Source: Micromonospora trifolii (GTDB lineage Bacteria > Actinomycetota > Actinomycetes > Mycobacteriales > Micromonosporaceae). Taken from it: a stretch of 64,000 bases of DNA. Both the position numbers and the translations under genes were made by a program. Numbering within the stretch: the first letter of the stretch is position 1; every line of letters begins with the position of its first letter. Location of the stretch: contig NZ_JAKKFD010000044.1 of assembly GCF_022229005.1 (NCBI RefSeq), positions 124,001-188,000 on the forward strand. Reading direction: 5' to 3'. A model generated the notes under the pieces. That model had not been told where the DNA came from, searched no databases, and was given only the letters and a program-made list of their open reading frames with translations. Of the stretch, positions 27,088 through 31,955 are shown in pieces.

Positions 27088-27522
27088 ATGACGTCTGAAG
27101 CGGTCGGCGCAGGTCGACGGGGTGTCCCGATCGTTGGCCTCCTGGCCCTGCTCTGGCTCTGCGGACTGATCGCGGCCGCCATGTGGTGGCTAGGCGTCGG
27201 CCTGAAGCAGTGGAGCGTCAGCTACGGCGACCAACCCGGCGAGTTCGAGGACCTCAAACGTCAGGCGAGCGTTGCCCTACTGGTCGCCGCGGTGGTGGCG
27301 GGCGCCGGGCCGGTCCTCATCGCGCTCGTCGCGTACCAACTGCGACAGGTACGCACCGCAGTCGTCTTCCTGGTGCTGGCCGCCGTGATCGCCGTGCCCG
27401 CCGTACCGTTCGCTGTCCTCGCCGGCCGGGACCTGAATCCGGCGCCGGCAGCGACGACGCCCGGCCCGCCGGGGCACTGCGTGGAACACAGCGGCGGCGA
27501 CACCCGCTGCCCGGGCGGCTGA
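27088..27522 (+). CDS. Small membrane protein
   Basis: A 144-residue protein from the ATG at 27088 (an ATG at 27052 adds 12 residues). Hydrophobic spans occur at about residues 14-37, 66-90 and 97-118 with the positive-inside pattern of a three-span protein. The tail is Pro/Thr-rich and ends with two cysteines (GHCVEHSGGDTRCPGG). I do not recognise the family. It is the last gene before the tRNA array and points into it. Confidence 0.6.
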   Translation: MTSEAVGAGRRGVPIVGLLALLWLCGLIAAAMWWLGVGLKQWSVSYGDQPGEFEDLKRQASVALLVAAVVAGAGPVLIALVAYQLRQVRTAVVFLVLAAVIAVPAVPFAVLAGRDLNPAPAATTPGPPGHCVEHSGGDTRCPGG

Positions 27523-27561
27523 CCGAACCGCTCGGCCTCCACAGTAAATGGCATGCATTCG

Positions 27562-27632
27562 AGATCGTGACCGGAATCGAACCGGCGTGCGCGGCTTTGC
27601 AGACCGCTCCCTGACCACTCGGGCACACGACC
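27562..27632 (-). tRNA. tRNA-Cys(GCA)
   Basis: Acceptor GGTCGTG pairs with CACGATC (one G-U), anticodon loop CTGCAAA, T-loop TTCGATT. Base 73 is T, as expected for Cys. CCA is not encoded. It is the last tRNA of the leftward array. Confidence 0.9.
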
Positions 27633-27641
27633 AGGCAGAAA

Positions 27642-27711
27642 CGCCCGCGGAGGGAATCGAACCCCCGACACCCAGCTCCGGAAGCTGCTCTGTCCCCTGA
27701 GCTACGCGGGC
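27642..27711 (-). tRNA. tRNA-Arg(CCG), shortened body
   Basis: Acceptor GCCCGCG/CGCGGGC and T-arm are intact, and the loop TTCCGGA gives anticodon CCG. About three bases are missing between the D-stem and the anticodon loop, so the two stems share bases. G73, no CCA. It may be decaying or poorly charged. Confidence 0.65.
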
Positions 27712-27716
27712 ATGCG

Positions 27717-27800
27717 TGGGAGTGGAGAGATTCGAACTCCCTGAGCGCGAACGCACCGGGGCTACAACCCGGCCCACCTCACCATCGGTGGCGCACTCCC
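27717..27800 (-). tRNA. tRNA-Tyr(GTA)
   Basis: Acceptor GGGAGTG/CACTCCC, anticodon loop TTGTAGC, and a long variable arm (GCG-TTCG-CGC) as in bacterial class II tRNA-Tyr. T-loop TTCGAAT, A73, no CCA. Confidence 0.92.
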
Positions 27801-27801
27801 T

Positions 27802-27876
27802 TGGGGTGACTGGAGGGTGCTGACCCCTCGTCCTCCGGTGCCACAAACCGGCGCTCTACCGCTGAGCTACAGCCAC
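27802..27876 (-). tRNA. tRNA-His(GTG), unusual T-loop
   Basis: Acceptor GTGGCTG/CAGTCAC, anticodon loop TTGTGGC, C73 and an encoded CCA (27802-27804). The T-loop reads GTCAGCA instead of TTCRANY, so the conserved T54 is lost. No G-1 is encoded at 27877. Confidence 0.8.
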
Positions 27877-27896
27877 AACTACGGCCCGAAGGCCAG

Positions 27897-27968
27897 TGCC
27901 CGTGCCTGGACTCGAACCAGGGCGACCCGGTGTGTGGGACCGGCGCTCTGCCGCTGAGCTACACGGGC
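27897..27968 (-). tRNA. tRNA-Val(CAC) with C33
   Basis: Acceptor GCCCGTG/CACGGGC with a canonical D-arm and T-loop. The anticodon loop is CCCACAC, so position 33, almost always U, is C. A73, no CCA. It reads GUG. Confidence 0.78.
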
Positions 27969-27992
27969 GTTACCAGGGTCGATCACTGCCAG

Positions 27993-28066
27993 CTCTCCCG
28001 GAAGGATTCGAACCTTCACCTGTACGCATTAACAGTGCGCTGCCCTACCGATTGGGCGACGGGAGA
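27993..28066 (-). tRNA. tRNA-Asn(GTT)
   Basis: Acceptor TCTCCCG/CGGGAGA, anticodon loop CTGTTAA, T-loop TTCGAAT, G73, no CCA. The U1-A72 and G73 pattern is typical of Asn. Confidence 0.9.
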
Positions 28067-28071
28067 ATGAG

Positions 28072-28145
28072 TAGAGCCGACGGGGTTCGAACCCGCACAC
28101 ACCGGATTGAAAGCCCGGGGACCTGGCCATTTAGTCGACGGCTCC
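28072..28145 (-). tRNA. tRNA-Glu(TTC)
   Basis: Acceptor GGAGCCG/CGGCTCT with a G1-U72 wobble, anticodon loop CTTTCAA, T-loop TTCGAAC, no CCA. The Glu(CTC) gene at 31519 shares the G1-U72 wobble. Confidence 0.85.
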
Positions 28146-28150
28146 ATGCG

Positions 28151-28222
28151 TGCCCCGAGAGGGTGTCGAACCCCCGACCTCCGTCGCGTCAGGACGGCGC
28201 TCTCCCGCTGAGCTACCAGGGC
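28151..28222 (-). tRNA. tRNA-Val(GAC)
   Basis: Acceptor GCCCTGG/TCGGGGC, anticodon loop CTGACGC, T-loop TTCGACA, A73, no CCA. It reads GUC/GUU and complements Val(CAC). Confidence 0.9.
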
Positions 28223-28264
28223 GCGAGTTAGGGGGCTGGTCGCGGAGTGTATGCCGCGCTTACG

Positions 28265-28285
28265 CCTGGCACTCCCTGTGCCAGG
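28265..28285. other. Stem-loop in a gap of the tRNA array
   Basis: CCTGGCAC and GTGCCAGG form an eight-base stem around TCCCT in the 87-base tRNA-free gap. It could end one transcription unit or guide processing; no T-tract follows on either strand. Confidence 0.5.
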
Positions 28286-28309
28286 GCCAACCCGAACGGA
28301 CAGGACCGT

Positions 28310-28358
28310 TGGGAGCGGGACCGGGATTCGAACCCGGACCCGCGTTGAGGTCCATCCT
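28310..28358 (-). pseudogene. Truncated tRNA, 3' half only
   Basis: The T-arm (CCGGG-TTCGAAT-CCCGG), a possible long variable arm (GTCCAGGATGGAC) and an acceptor 3' strand ending in CCCA are present. No matching 5' acceptor strand or anticodon arm can be found before the HNH gene begins at 28382. The variable arm suggests a former Leu- or Ser-type tRNA, cut at the HNH gene boundary. Confidence 0.6.
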
Positions 28359-28361
28359 GGA

Positions 28362-28386
28362 CTCATAAGTAGGATGAACTTATGAG
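28362..28386. repeat. Inverted repeat over the HNH start codon
   Basis: CTCATAAGT (28362-28370) and ACTTATGAG (28378-28386) are exact inverted repeats around AGGATGA. The right arm contains the ATG of the HNH gene, so a hairpin in the mRNA would bury the start codon and the AGGA just before it. It could be autoregulatory, or a scar of insertion. Confidence 0.7.
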
Positions 28387-28804
28387 CCCGTTGAAGGACC
28401 CGGAAGCGCGGCGCGCGTACCACCGCGATTACATGCGCAAGCGCCACGCCAGCAATCCAGAGGCGCGTCAGAAGCAGCTCGACCGGGTTCGGCGCAACGA
28501 CGCGCGATACAAGCTTGAAAAGCACGCCTGGGTGGACGCGTACCTGGCGGAGCATCCGTGCGTCGACTGCGGCGAGGCGGACCCTGACGTTCTCGACTTC
28601 GACCACGTACGTGGGGAGAAGAACGCGAACGTCTCGGACCTGCTCTGGGAGAAGTCCTCACTCAAGCGGCTTCAGGCCGAAGTCGCCCTTTGCGAGGTCC
28701 GCTGCGCGAACTGCCATCGCCGGATCACCCGCCGGAGGCAGCGCGAGTTGGTGACGAGGTTGGTGGCGGGATCGGGAGTTGAACCCGAGACCTCTGGGTT
28801 ATGA
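28382..28804 (+). CDS. HNH endonuclease inside the tRNA array (opposite strand)
   Basis: A 140-residue basic protein. The N-terminal 50 residues are Arg/Lys-rich and probably bind DNA (RRAYHRDYMRKRHASNPEAR). The HNH fold is visible as CVDCGEADPDVLDFDHVRGE (first C-x-x-C knuckle and D-H catalytic pair) and VRCANCHRRITRRR (second C-x-x-C and final His). It is the small HNH type seen in phages and beside tRNA or intron sites. It lies opposite to every tRNA here, and its last 14 codons and stop are antisense to the initiator-like tRNA at 28761. The truncated tRNA at 28310 abuts its start. I infer a homing-like or array-mobilising endonuclease. Confidence 0.85.
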   Translation: MSPLKDPEARRAYHRDYMRKRHASNPEARQKQLDRVRRNDARYKLEKHAWVDAYLAEHPCVDCGEADPDVLDFDHVRGEKNANVSDLLWEKSSLKRLQAEVALCEVRCANCHRRITRRRQRELVTRLVAGSGVEPETSGL

Positions 28805-28838
28805 GCCCAGCGCGCTTCCATGACTGCGCCATCCCGCA
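28761..28838 (-). tRNA. tRNA-fMet-like (CAT), initiator-type
   Basis: The anticodon arm TGGG-CTCATAA-CCCA carries the three G-C pairs that mark bacterial initiators. With U8 in register, base 1 (T) and base 72 (C) do not pair, another initiator mark. The sequence around it (GCTGGGCTCATAACCCAGAG) is the usual actinobacterial initiator segment. A73 and CCA are encoded. It overlaps the 3' end of the HNH gene in antisense. Confidence 0.85.
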
Positions 28839-28840
28839 AG

Positions 28841-28914
28841 TGGGCCGCCGGGGACTCGAACCCCGAACCTACTGATTAAAAGTCAGCAGCTCTACGCCAT
28901 TGAGCTAGCGGCCC
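28841..28914 (-). tRNA. tRNA-Lys(TTT)
   Basis: Acceptor GGGCCGC/GCGGCCC, anticodon loop CTTTTAA, T-loop TTCGAGT, A73, no CCA. It sits two bases from the initiator-like gene. Confidence 0.92.
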
Positions 28915-28917
28915 GTG

Positions 28918-28993
28918 TGGTGCCCCGAGCTGGAATCGAACCAGCGACACGCAGTTTAGGAAACTGCTGCTCTATCCCCTGAGCTATCGGGGC
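28918..28993 (-). tRNA. tRNA-Arg(CCT)
   Basis: Acceptor GCCCCGA/TCGGGGC, anticodon loop TTCCTAA, T-loop TTCGATT, A73 and encoded CCA (28918-28920). It reads AGG. Confidence 0.92.
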
Positions 28994-28997
28994 GAAG

Positions 28998-29068
28998 TGC
29001 GCCGGGAGGGAATCGAACCCCCGTCTTCGGATTAAGAGTCCGTAGCTAAGCCACTCAGCTACCGGCGC
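28998..29068 (-). tRNA. tRNA-Lys(CTT)
   Basis: Acceptor GCGCCGG/CCGGCGC, anticodon loop CTCTTAA, T-loop TTCGATT, A73, no CCA. It is one base from the CCA of Ser(CGA). Confidence 0.92.
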
Positions 29069-29069
29069 A

Positions 29070-29160
29070 TGGCGGTGAGGGCCGGGATCGAACCGACACG
29101 GGCTTTCACCCCAACTGTTTTCGAGACAGCGGCCGTCGCCTGCCCTCGGCTGGCCTCACC
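29070..29160 (-). tRNA. tRNA-Ser(CGA)
   Basis: Acceptor GGTGAGG/CCTCACC, anticodon loop CTCGAAA, a long variable arm, G73 and encoded CCA (29070-29072). It reads UCG only. Confidence 0.92.
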
Positions 29161-29165
29161 ATGCG

Positions 29166-29239
29166 TCGGGTAGACAGGATTTGAACCTGCGGCCTCTCGC
29201 TCCCGAAGCGAGCGCGCTACCAAACTGCGCCACAACCCG
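29166..29239 (-). tRNA. tRNA-Pro(CGG)
   Basis: The first base is C, as in Pro tRNAs, paired to G72. Anticodon loop TTCGGGA, T-loop TTCAAAT. Acceptor pair 6-67 is a T-T mismatch. A73, no CCA. Confidence 0.87.
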
Positions 29240-29244
29240 TTGAG

Positions 29245-29318
29245 TCGGGACGGCCGGATTCGAACCGACGGCCCTCCGGCCCCCAGCCGGATGCGCTACC
29301 AAACTGCGCCACGTCCCG
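29245..29318 (-). tRNA. tRNA-Pro(GGG)
   Basis: Acceptor CGGGACG/CGTCCCG, anticodon loop CTGGGGG, T-loop TTCGAAT, A73, no CCA. Its D-arm matches that of Pro(CGG), so the two look like sister genes. Confidence 0.92.
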
Positions 29319-29322
29319 AAAG

Positions 29323-29395
29323 AGCCCTCGGCGCGAATCGAACGTGCGACACCGAGATCCGTAATCTCGTGCTCTATCCACTGAGCTACGGGGGC
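29323..29395 (-). tRNA. tRNA-Arg(ACG)
   Basis: Anticodon loop TTACGGA, where A34 is normally edited to inosine. T-loop TTCGATT. Acceptor pair 5-68 is a C-A mismatch and base 73 is T, both unusual. No CCA. Confidence 0.83.
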
Positions 29396-29408
29396 AGGAC
29401 TTGCTGCG

Positions 29409-29484
29409 TGCCGACGCCCGGGATTTGAACCGGGGGCCCCCGACTTATCAGGTCGGTGCTCTAACCAGGCTGAGCTACGACGGC
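29409..29484 (-). tRNA. tRNA-Ile(GAT)
   Basis: Acceptor GCCGTCG/CGTCGGC with a T-T mismatch at 5-68, anticodon loop CTGATAA, T-loop TTCAAAT, A73, no CCA. Confidence 0.87.
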
Positions 29485-29485
29485 T

Positions 29486-29575
29486 TGGCGAAGGGTGAGA
29501 GATTCGAACTCCCGGCGGTGTGACCCGCTCCGCGCTAGCAACGCGGCGCCATCGACCAGACTCGGCCAACCCTTC
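29486..29575 (-). tRNA. tRNA-Ser(GCT)
   Basis: Acceptor GAAGGGT/ACCCTTC, anticodon loop TTGCTAG, long variable arm, G73, encoded CCA (29486-29488). It reads AGC/AGU. Confidence 0.92.
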
Positions 29576-29580
29576 ATGCG

Positions 29581-29653
29581 CGCTGACGACGGGACTCGAA
29601 CCCGCGATCCCCTCGCTGACAACGAGGTGCCTTAGCCGCTTGGCCACGCCAGC
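29581..29653 (-). tRNA. tRNA-Asp(GTC)
   Basis: Acceptor GCTGGCG/CGTCAGC, anticodon loop TTGTCAG, T-loop TTCGAGT, G73 as expected for Asp, no CCA. Confidence 0.9.
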
Positions 29654-29678
29654 ATGGTCCCGGCCGAGGCCGAGGGAG

Positions 29679-29751
29679 TGGAGACGAGGGGAGTCGAACC
29701 CCTGACCTTCTGAGTGCGAAACAGATGCCCTACCACCTGGGCCACGTCCCC
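29679..29751 (-). tRNA. tRNA-Ala(CGC)
   Basis: Acceptor GGGGACG/CGTCTCC, anticodon loop TTCGCAC with a T-T mismatch at 31-39. The G3-U70 pair, the Ala identity element, is present, which supports the assignment. A73, no CCA. It is the only Ala tRNA here and reads GCG. Confidence 0.85.
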
Positions 29752-29765
29752 AAGATGTTGCTGCG

Positions 29766-29848
29766 TGCGCTCGGGGAGAGTCGAACTCCCATGCCTTTCG
29801 GCACACGGGCCTGAGCCGTGCGTGTCTACCAAGTTCCACCACGAGCGC
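29766..29848 (-). tRNA. tRNA-Leu(CAG)
   Basis: Acceptor GCGCTCG/CGAGCGC, anticodon loop CTCAGGC, long variable arm (TGCCGAAAGGCA), A73, no CCA. It is the only Leu-anticodon tRNA here with the normal class II body. Confidence 0.92.
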
Positions 29849-29858
29849 GTGATGTGCG

Positions 29859-29932
29859 TGCCGACGGCGGGAGTCGAGCCCGCGGCCTTCCCGTTATGAG
29901 CGGGACGCTCTGACCACCTGAGCTACGTCGGC
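29859..29932 (-). tRNA. tRNA-Met(CAT), elongator-type
   Basis: Acceptor GCCGACG/CGTCGGC is fully paired, and the anticodon loop is CTCATAA with a CCCG/CGGG stem. T-loop CTCGACT, A73, no CCA. A tRNA-Ile2 with lysidine-modified CAT cannot be excluded from sequence alone. Confidence 0.82.
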
Positions 29933-29937
29933 GAGAG

Positions 29938-30010
29938 AGCCACCGGTCGGTCTCGAACCGACTGCCTTCCGCTTACGAGACGGACGCTCTACCAGGTGAG
30001 CTACGGCGGC
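29938..30010 (-). tRNA. tRNA-Thr(CGT)
   Basis: Acceptor GCCGCCG/CGGTGGC, anticodon loop CTCGTAA, T-loop TTCGAGA, T73, no CCA. Its acceptor is identical to that of Thr(GGT). Confidence 0.88.
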
Positions 30011-30016
30011 AAGGTG

Positions 30017-30092
30017 TGGAGCCGGCGGCCGGGATCGAACCGGCGCGCGTCGCCTTACAAGGGCGGTGCTCTGGCCTCTGAGCTACGCCGGC
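30017..30092 (-). tRNA. tRNA-Thr(TGT)
   Basis: Acceptor GCCGGCG/CGCCGGC, anticodon loop CTTGTAA, T-loop TTCGATC, T73, encoded CCA (30017-30019). Confidence 0.9.
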
Positions 30093-30093
30093 T

Positions 30094-30170
30094 TGGTGCC
30101 CTCGGTGCGATTCGAACGCACACTGTGCGGTCCCTCGAACCGCTGCCTCCTGCCGTTGGGCTACGAGGGC
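30094..30170 (-). tRNA. Class I tRNA with Leu-type anticodon GAG
   Basis: Acceptor GCCCTCG/CGAGGGC, T-loop TTCGAAT, A73 and encoded CCA. The anticodon stem GCGGT/ACCGC leaves the loop TCGAGGG, so the anticodon is GAG with C33. The variable region is only about five bases, whereas normal bacterial tRNA-Leu has a long arm. The D-arm (TAGCCCAACGGCA) matches that of the CAA gene at 31139. The amino acid it carries is uncertain. Confidence 0.65.
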
Positions 30171-30176
30171 ATCGAG

Positions 30177-30250
30177 CTGGGAGCGGAGGATTCGAACCTC
30201 CAACCTTCCGATCCAGAATCGGACGTGCTGCCAGATTGCACCAGCTCCCA
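30177..30250 (-). tRNA. tRNA-Gln(CTG)
   Basis: Acceptor TGGGAGC/GCTCCCA with the U1-A72 pair and G73 typical of Gln, anticodon loop TTCTGGA, T-loop TTCGAAT, no CCA. Confidence 0.92.
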
Positions 30251-30285
30251 TCGCGCCCGGCGGGGTGATGGCCCGCCGGCCGGTG

Positions 30286-30729
30286 TCAGCGCTGCGCCAG
30301 CGATCCCCACGCGGGCACGACCGGGTTGATGCGGAGCACCATGCCGGCCTCGGCCGGGGTCCGGTCGCCCTTCGCCTGGTTGCAGGGCGCGCCCGCGCTG
30401 ACGGTGTTCCGCCAGGTGTTCTGCCCGCCCCGGGAGCGGGGCAGGATGTGGTCGACCGTCGCGGCCCGACCCGAGCAGTAGCCGCACTTCCGGTTGTCGC
30501 GGGCCAGGACGCCACCCTTGGACCAGGCGGGGCCCTTGGTGTACCGCCACCGGGTGACGACGTACCGGACGAGCCGCACGACCCGGGGCATCGGGAACAC
30601 GCCGAGGTGGCGGTCCGGTTCGGCTTCGTGGATCTCGGCGACCCGGCGGCACAGCATCCGGATCGCGTGGGCGACCGTGACCCGGTGGAGGGGCCCGAGG
30701 TCGGCGTTGATGACGAGTACCGCGTCCAC
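30286..30729 (-). CDS. HNH endonuclease inside the tRNA array (same strand)
   Basis: A 147-residue protein from a GTG at 30729, preceded by AGGGAGGG at five bases; the frame is open to 30786 but the extra codons have no such site. The N-terminal 75 residues (VLVINADLGPLHRVTVAHAI and onward) and the middle VRLVRYVVTRWRYTKGPAW are typical of stand-alone actinomycete HNH proteins. The nuclease centre is CGYCSGRAATVDHILPRSRG and later NTVSAGAPCNQAKGDRTPAE, with paired C-x-x-C/C and the V-D-H catalytic site. It is unrelated to the other HNH gene except in the motif. It separates tRNA-Gln(CTG) from tRNA-Gly(GCC) and is co-directional with them, so it may be transcribed with the array. Confidence 0.88.
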   Translation of the reverse strand: MDAVLVINADLGPLHRVTVAHAIRMLCRRVAEIHEAEPDRHLGVFPMPRVVRLVRYVVTRWRYTKGPAWSKGGVLARDNRKCGYCSGRAATVDHILPRSRGGQNTWRNTVSAGAPCNQAKGDRTPAEAGMVLRINPVVPAWGSLAQR

Positions 30730-30811
30730 CGGAACCCTCCCTTTATGATCATTGCAAGCGAATCGATGGTGTCGTTGGCATGACACGTTGTCGGGCCAAC
30801 AGGACTTGGCA

Positions 30812-30830
30812 TTGACAGATGACCTGTCAA
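30812..30830. other. Stem-loop upstream of the second HNH gene
   Basis: TTGACAG and CTGTCAA form a seven-base stem around ATGAC; next to it, GCGATATCGC (30834-30843) is a perfect palindrome. The region 30730-30865 is the leader or promoter zone of the HNH gene. TTGACA could be a -35 box but no clear -10 follows. Confidence 0.45.
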
Positions 30831-30865
30831 TCTCGCGATATCGCTATGTCCCTTTCCCAGAGACA

Positions 30866-30941
30866 TGGAGCGGCTACCGGGACTCGAACCCGGGACCTCG
30901 ACGTTGGCAACGTCGCGCTCTACCAGCTGAGCTACAACCGC
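30866..30941 (-). tRNA. tRNA-Gly(GCC)
   Basis: Acceptor GCGGTTG/TAGCCGC, anticodon loop TTGCCAA, T-loop TTCGAGT, T73 as in Gly, encoded CCA (30866-30868). Confidence 0.92.
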
Positions 30942-30942
30942 G

Positions 30943-31019
30943 TGGAGCCACCGGCGCGAATTGAACGCGCGGCCTTCCCCGTACCAGGGGGACGCTCTCC
31001 CAATCTGAGCTACGGCGGC
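30943..31019 (-). tRNA. tRNA-Thr(GGT)
   Basis: Acceptor GCCGCCG/CGGTGGC, anticodon loop CTGGTAC, T-loop TTCAATT, T73, encoded CCA (30943-30945), one base from Gly(GCC). Confidence 0.9.
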
Positions 31020-31138
31020 ATGGGGTGCCTCTCCCACTGGGCGGGAACGTACCTCTCACCCCGAAGGCGATTCAGTCCCGCTGGTGCCGGGTCGGCCGGC
31101 CGTACGGTTTCACTGTGGTCAAAGCGAGGCGTTGGGTG

Positions 31139-31213
31139 TGCCGAGAGCGGGACTCGAACCCGCAACGACGAAGGTTTGAGCTTCGCGCCTCGTGCCGGTT
31201 GGGCTACCTCGGC
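31139..31213 (-). tRNA. Class I tRNA with Leu-type anticodon CAA
   Basis: Acceptor GCCGAGG/TCTCGGC, anticodon arm CGAAG-CTCAAAC-CTTCG, T-loop TTCGAGT, A73, no CCA. The variable region is about five bases, not the long arm expected for tRNA-Leu. With the GAG gene at 30094 it forms a pair that shares an unusual D-arm. Charging by leucyl-tRNA synthetase is not certain. Confidence 0.75.
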
Positions 31214-31214
31214 G

Positions 31215-31289
31215 TGGCTCCGGGTGCAGGAATCGAACCTGCGTCCTCTCGATCCAAAGTCGAGGCGCCCAGCCAGCAGGGCAACCCGG
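31215..31289 (-). tRNA. tRNA-Gln(TTG)
   Basis: Acceptor TCCGGGT/ACCCGGA with U1-A72 and G73, anticodon loop CTTTGGA, T-loop TTCGATT, encoded CCA (31215-31217). Confidence 0.92.
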
Positions 31290-31434
31290 ACCGATGTTGT
31301 GCCGGGGCAGGTACTCGGGGGCGGTGACCCTCTGCGCTGACTCGGGGAGCTGCCCCGCGCCGGCCGTTGACCAGGCTGCGCAACCTGGCCTCTGGTTTCG
31401 CGGCGTCCGCCGCCCCTGTTTCCCTGCCCCGTCG

Positions 31435-31507
31435 AGCGGTACCGGGGACTCGAACCCCGCACGTCCTGCTTGGAAGGCAGGGGCTCTACCAGATGAGCTA
31501 GTACCGC
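31435..31507 (-). tRNA. tRNA-Gly(TCC)
   Basis: Acceptor GCGGTAC/GTACCGC, anticodon loop CTTCCAA, T-loop TTCGAGT, T73, no CCA. The 145-base gap to its left (31290-31434) shows no tRNA or ORF that I can support. Confidence 0.92.
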
Positions 31508-31518
31508 GAGATCGTGCG

Positions 31519-31593
31519 TAGGCCATGTCGGGCTCGAACCGACGATCTCCTGGCTGAGAACCAGGTGAGCTTTGCCGACAGCTCCAATGGCCC
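31519..31593 (-). tRNA. tRNA-Glu(CTC)
   Basis: Acceptor GGGCCAT/ATGGCCT with G1-U72, anticodon loop TTCTCAG, T-loop TTCGAGC, A73, no CCA. Confidence 0.88.
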
Positions 31594-31646
31594 ATGGAGC
31601 CGGCAGGGGGCCGTGAGCCTCACCCGGGAGGGTTCCCCTGCCGACG

Positions 31647-31719
31647 TGCCCTCTCCCCTGACTCGAACGGAGTCCTCGGGGACTTCACTCCCGTGGGCTA
31701 CCGGTTACGGCAGGAGGGC
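31647..31719 (-). tRNA. Degenerate tRNA-Phe-like gene (GAA)
   Basis: The length is exactly 73 bases, the acceptor strands GCCCTC/GAGGGC pair, and A73 and a TTCGAGT T-loop are present. The anticodon arm CGGGA-GTGAAGT-CCCCG places GAA at 34-36. The D-stem does not pair well, pair 31-39 is A-C, and the T-stem has a mismatch. If functional it supplies the only amino acid otherwise missing from the array; it may be a pseudogene. Confidence 0.45.
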
Positions 31720-31728
31720 TTGAATGCG

Positions 31729-31770
31729 TGGAGAAGAAGGATTCGAACCCTCGACCTCCGGTCTGCCCCG
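31729..31770 (-). pseudogene. Truncated tRNA, 3' half only
   Basis: A T-arm (GAGGG-TTCGAAT-CCTTC) with the 3' strand of an anticodon stem (CCGGAGG) abuts the CCA end of tRNA-Pro(TGG). The 5' half is missing, which suggests unequal recombination between tRNA genes. Confidence 0.6.
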
Positions 31771-31846
31771 TGGTCCGGGACCGGGGTGTCGAACCCCGTG
31801 TCTCTCGCTCCCAAAGCGAGCGGGTCAGCCGTCTCCCTCGTCCCGG
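31771..31846 (-). tRNA. tRNA-Pro(TGG), odd D-arm
   Basis: Anticodon loop TTTGGGA with a CTCGC/GCGAG stem, T-loop TTCGACA, acceptor CCGGGAC/GTCCCGG, A73 and encoded CCA. U8 is replaced and the D-stem is only GGG/CCC, unlike the other two Pro genes. Confidence 0.75.
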
Positions 31847-31855
31847 AGGTGGTGC

Positions 31856-31887
31856 CCCCGGCCGGCCCATGCAGGCGCCGGCCGGGG
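31856..31887 (-). terminator. Hairpin between tRNA-Trp and the rest of the array
   Basis: Eleven-base arms CCCCGGCCGGC (31856-31866) and GCCGGCCGGGG (31877-31887) with a ten-base loop. Its place just downstream of tRNA-Trp suggests that this tRNA forms its own transcription unit. Confidence 0.6.
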
Positions 31888-31955
31888 TCTTGCTCATACC
31901 ATCCACTGTGAAGTTGAGAATTTGCGACGCCGCCGGCCGCAGCCGGGACGAAAAG

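Noticed and set aside
31020..31138. A tRNA with a GAA-like loop in the gap before the CAA gene
   Set aside because: No T-loop or acceptor pairing supports it.
31290..31434. A further tRNA in the 145-base gap before Gly(TCC)
   Set aside because: There is no T-loop consensus and no pairing acceptor strands; only a weak CCAGG/CCTGG stem is present.
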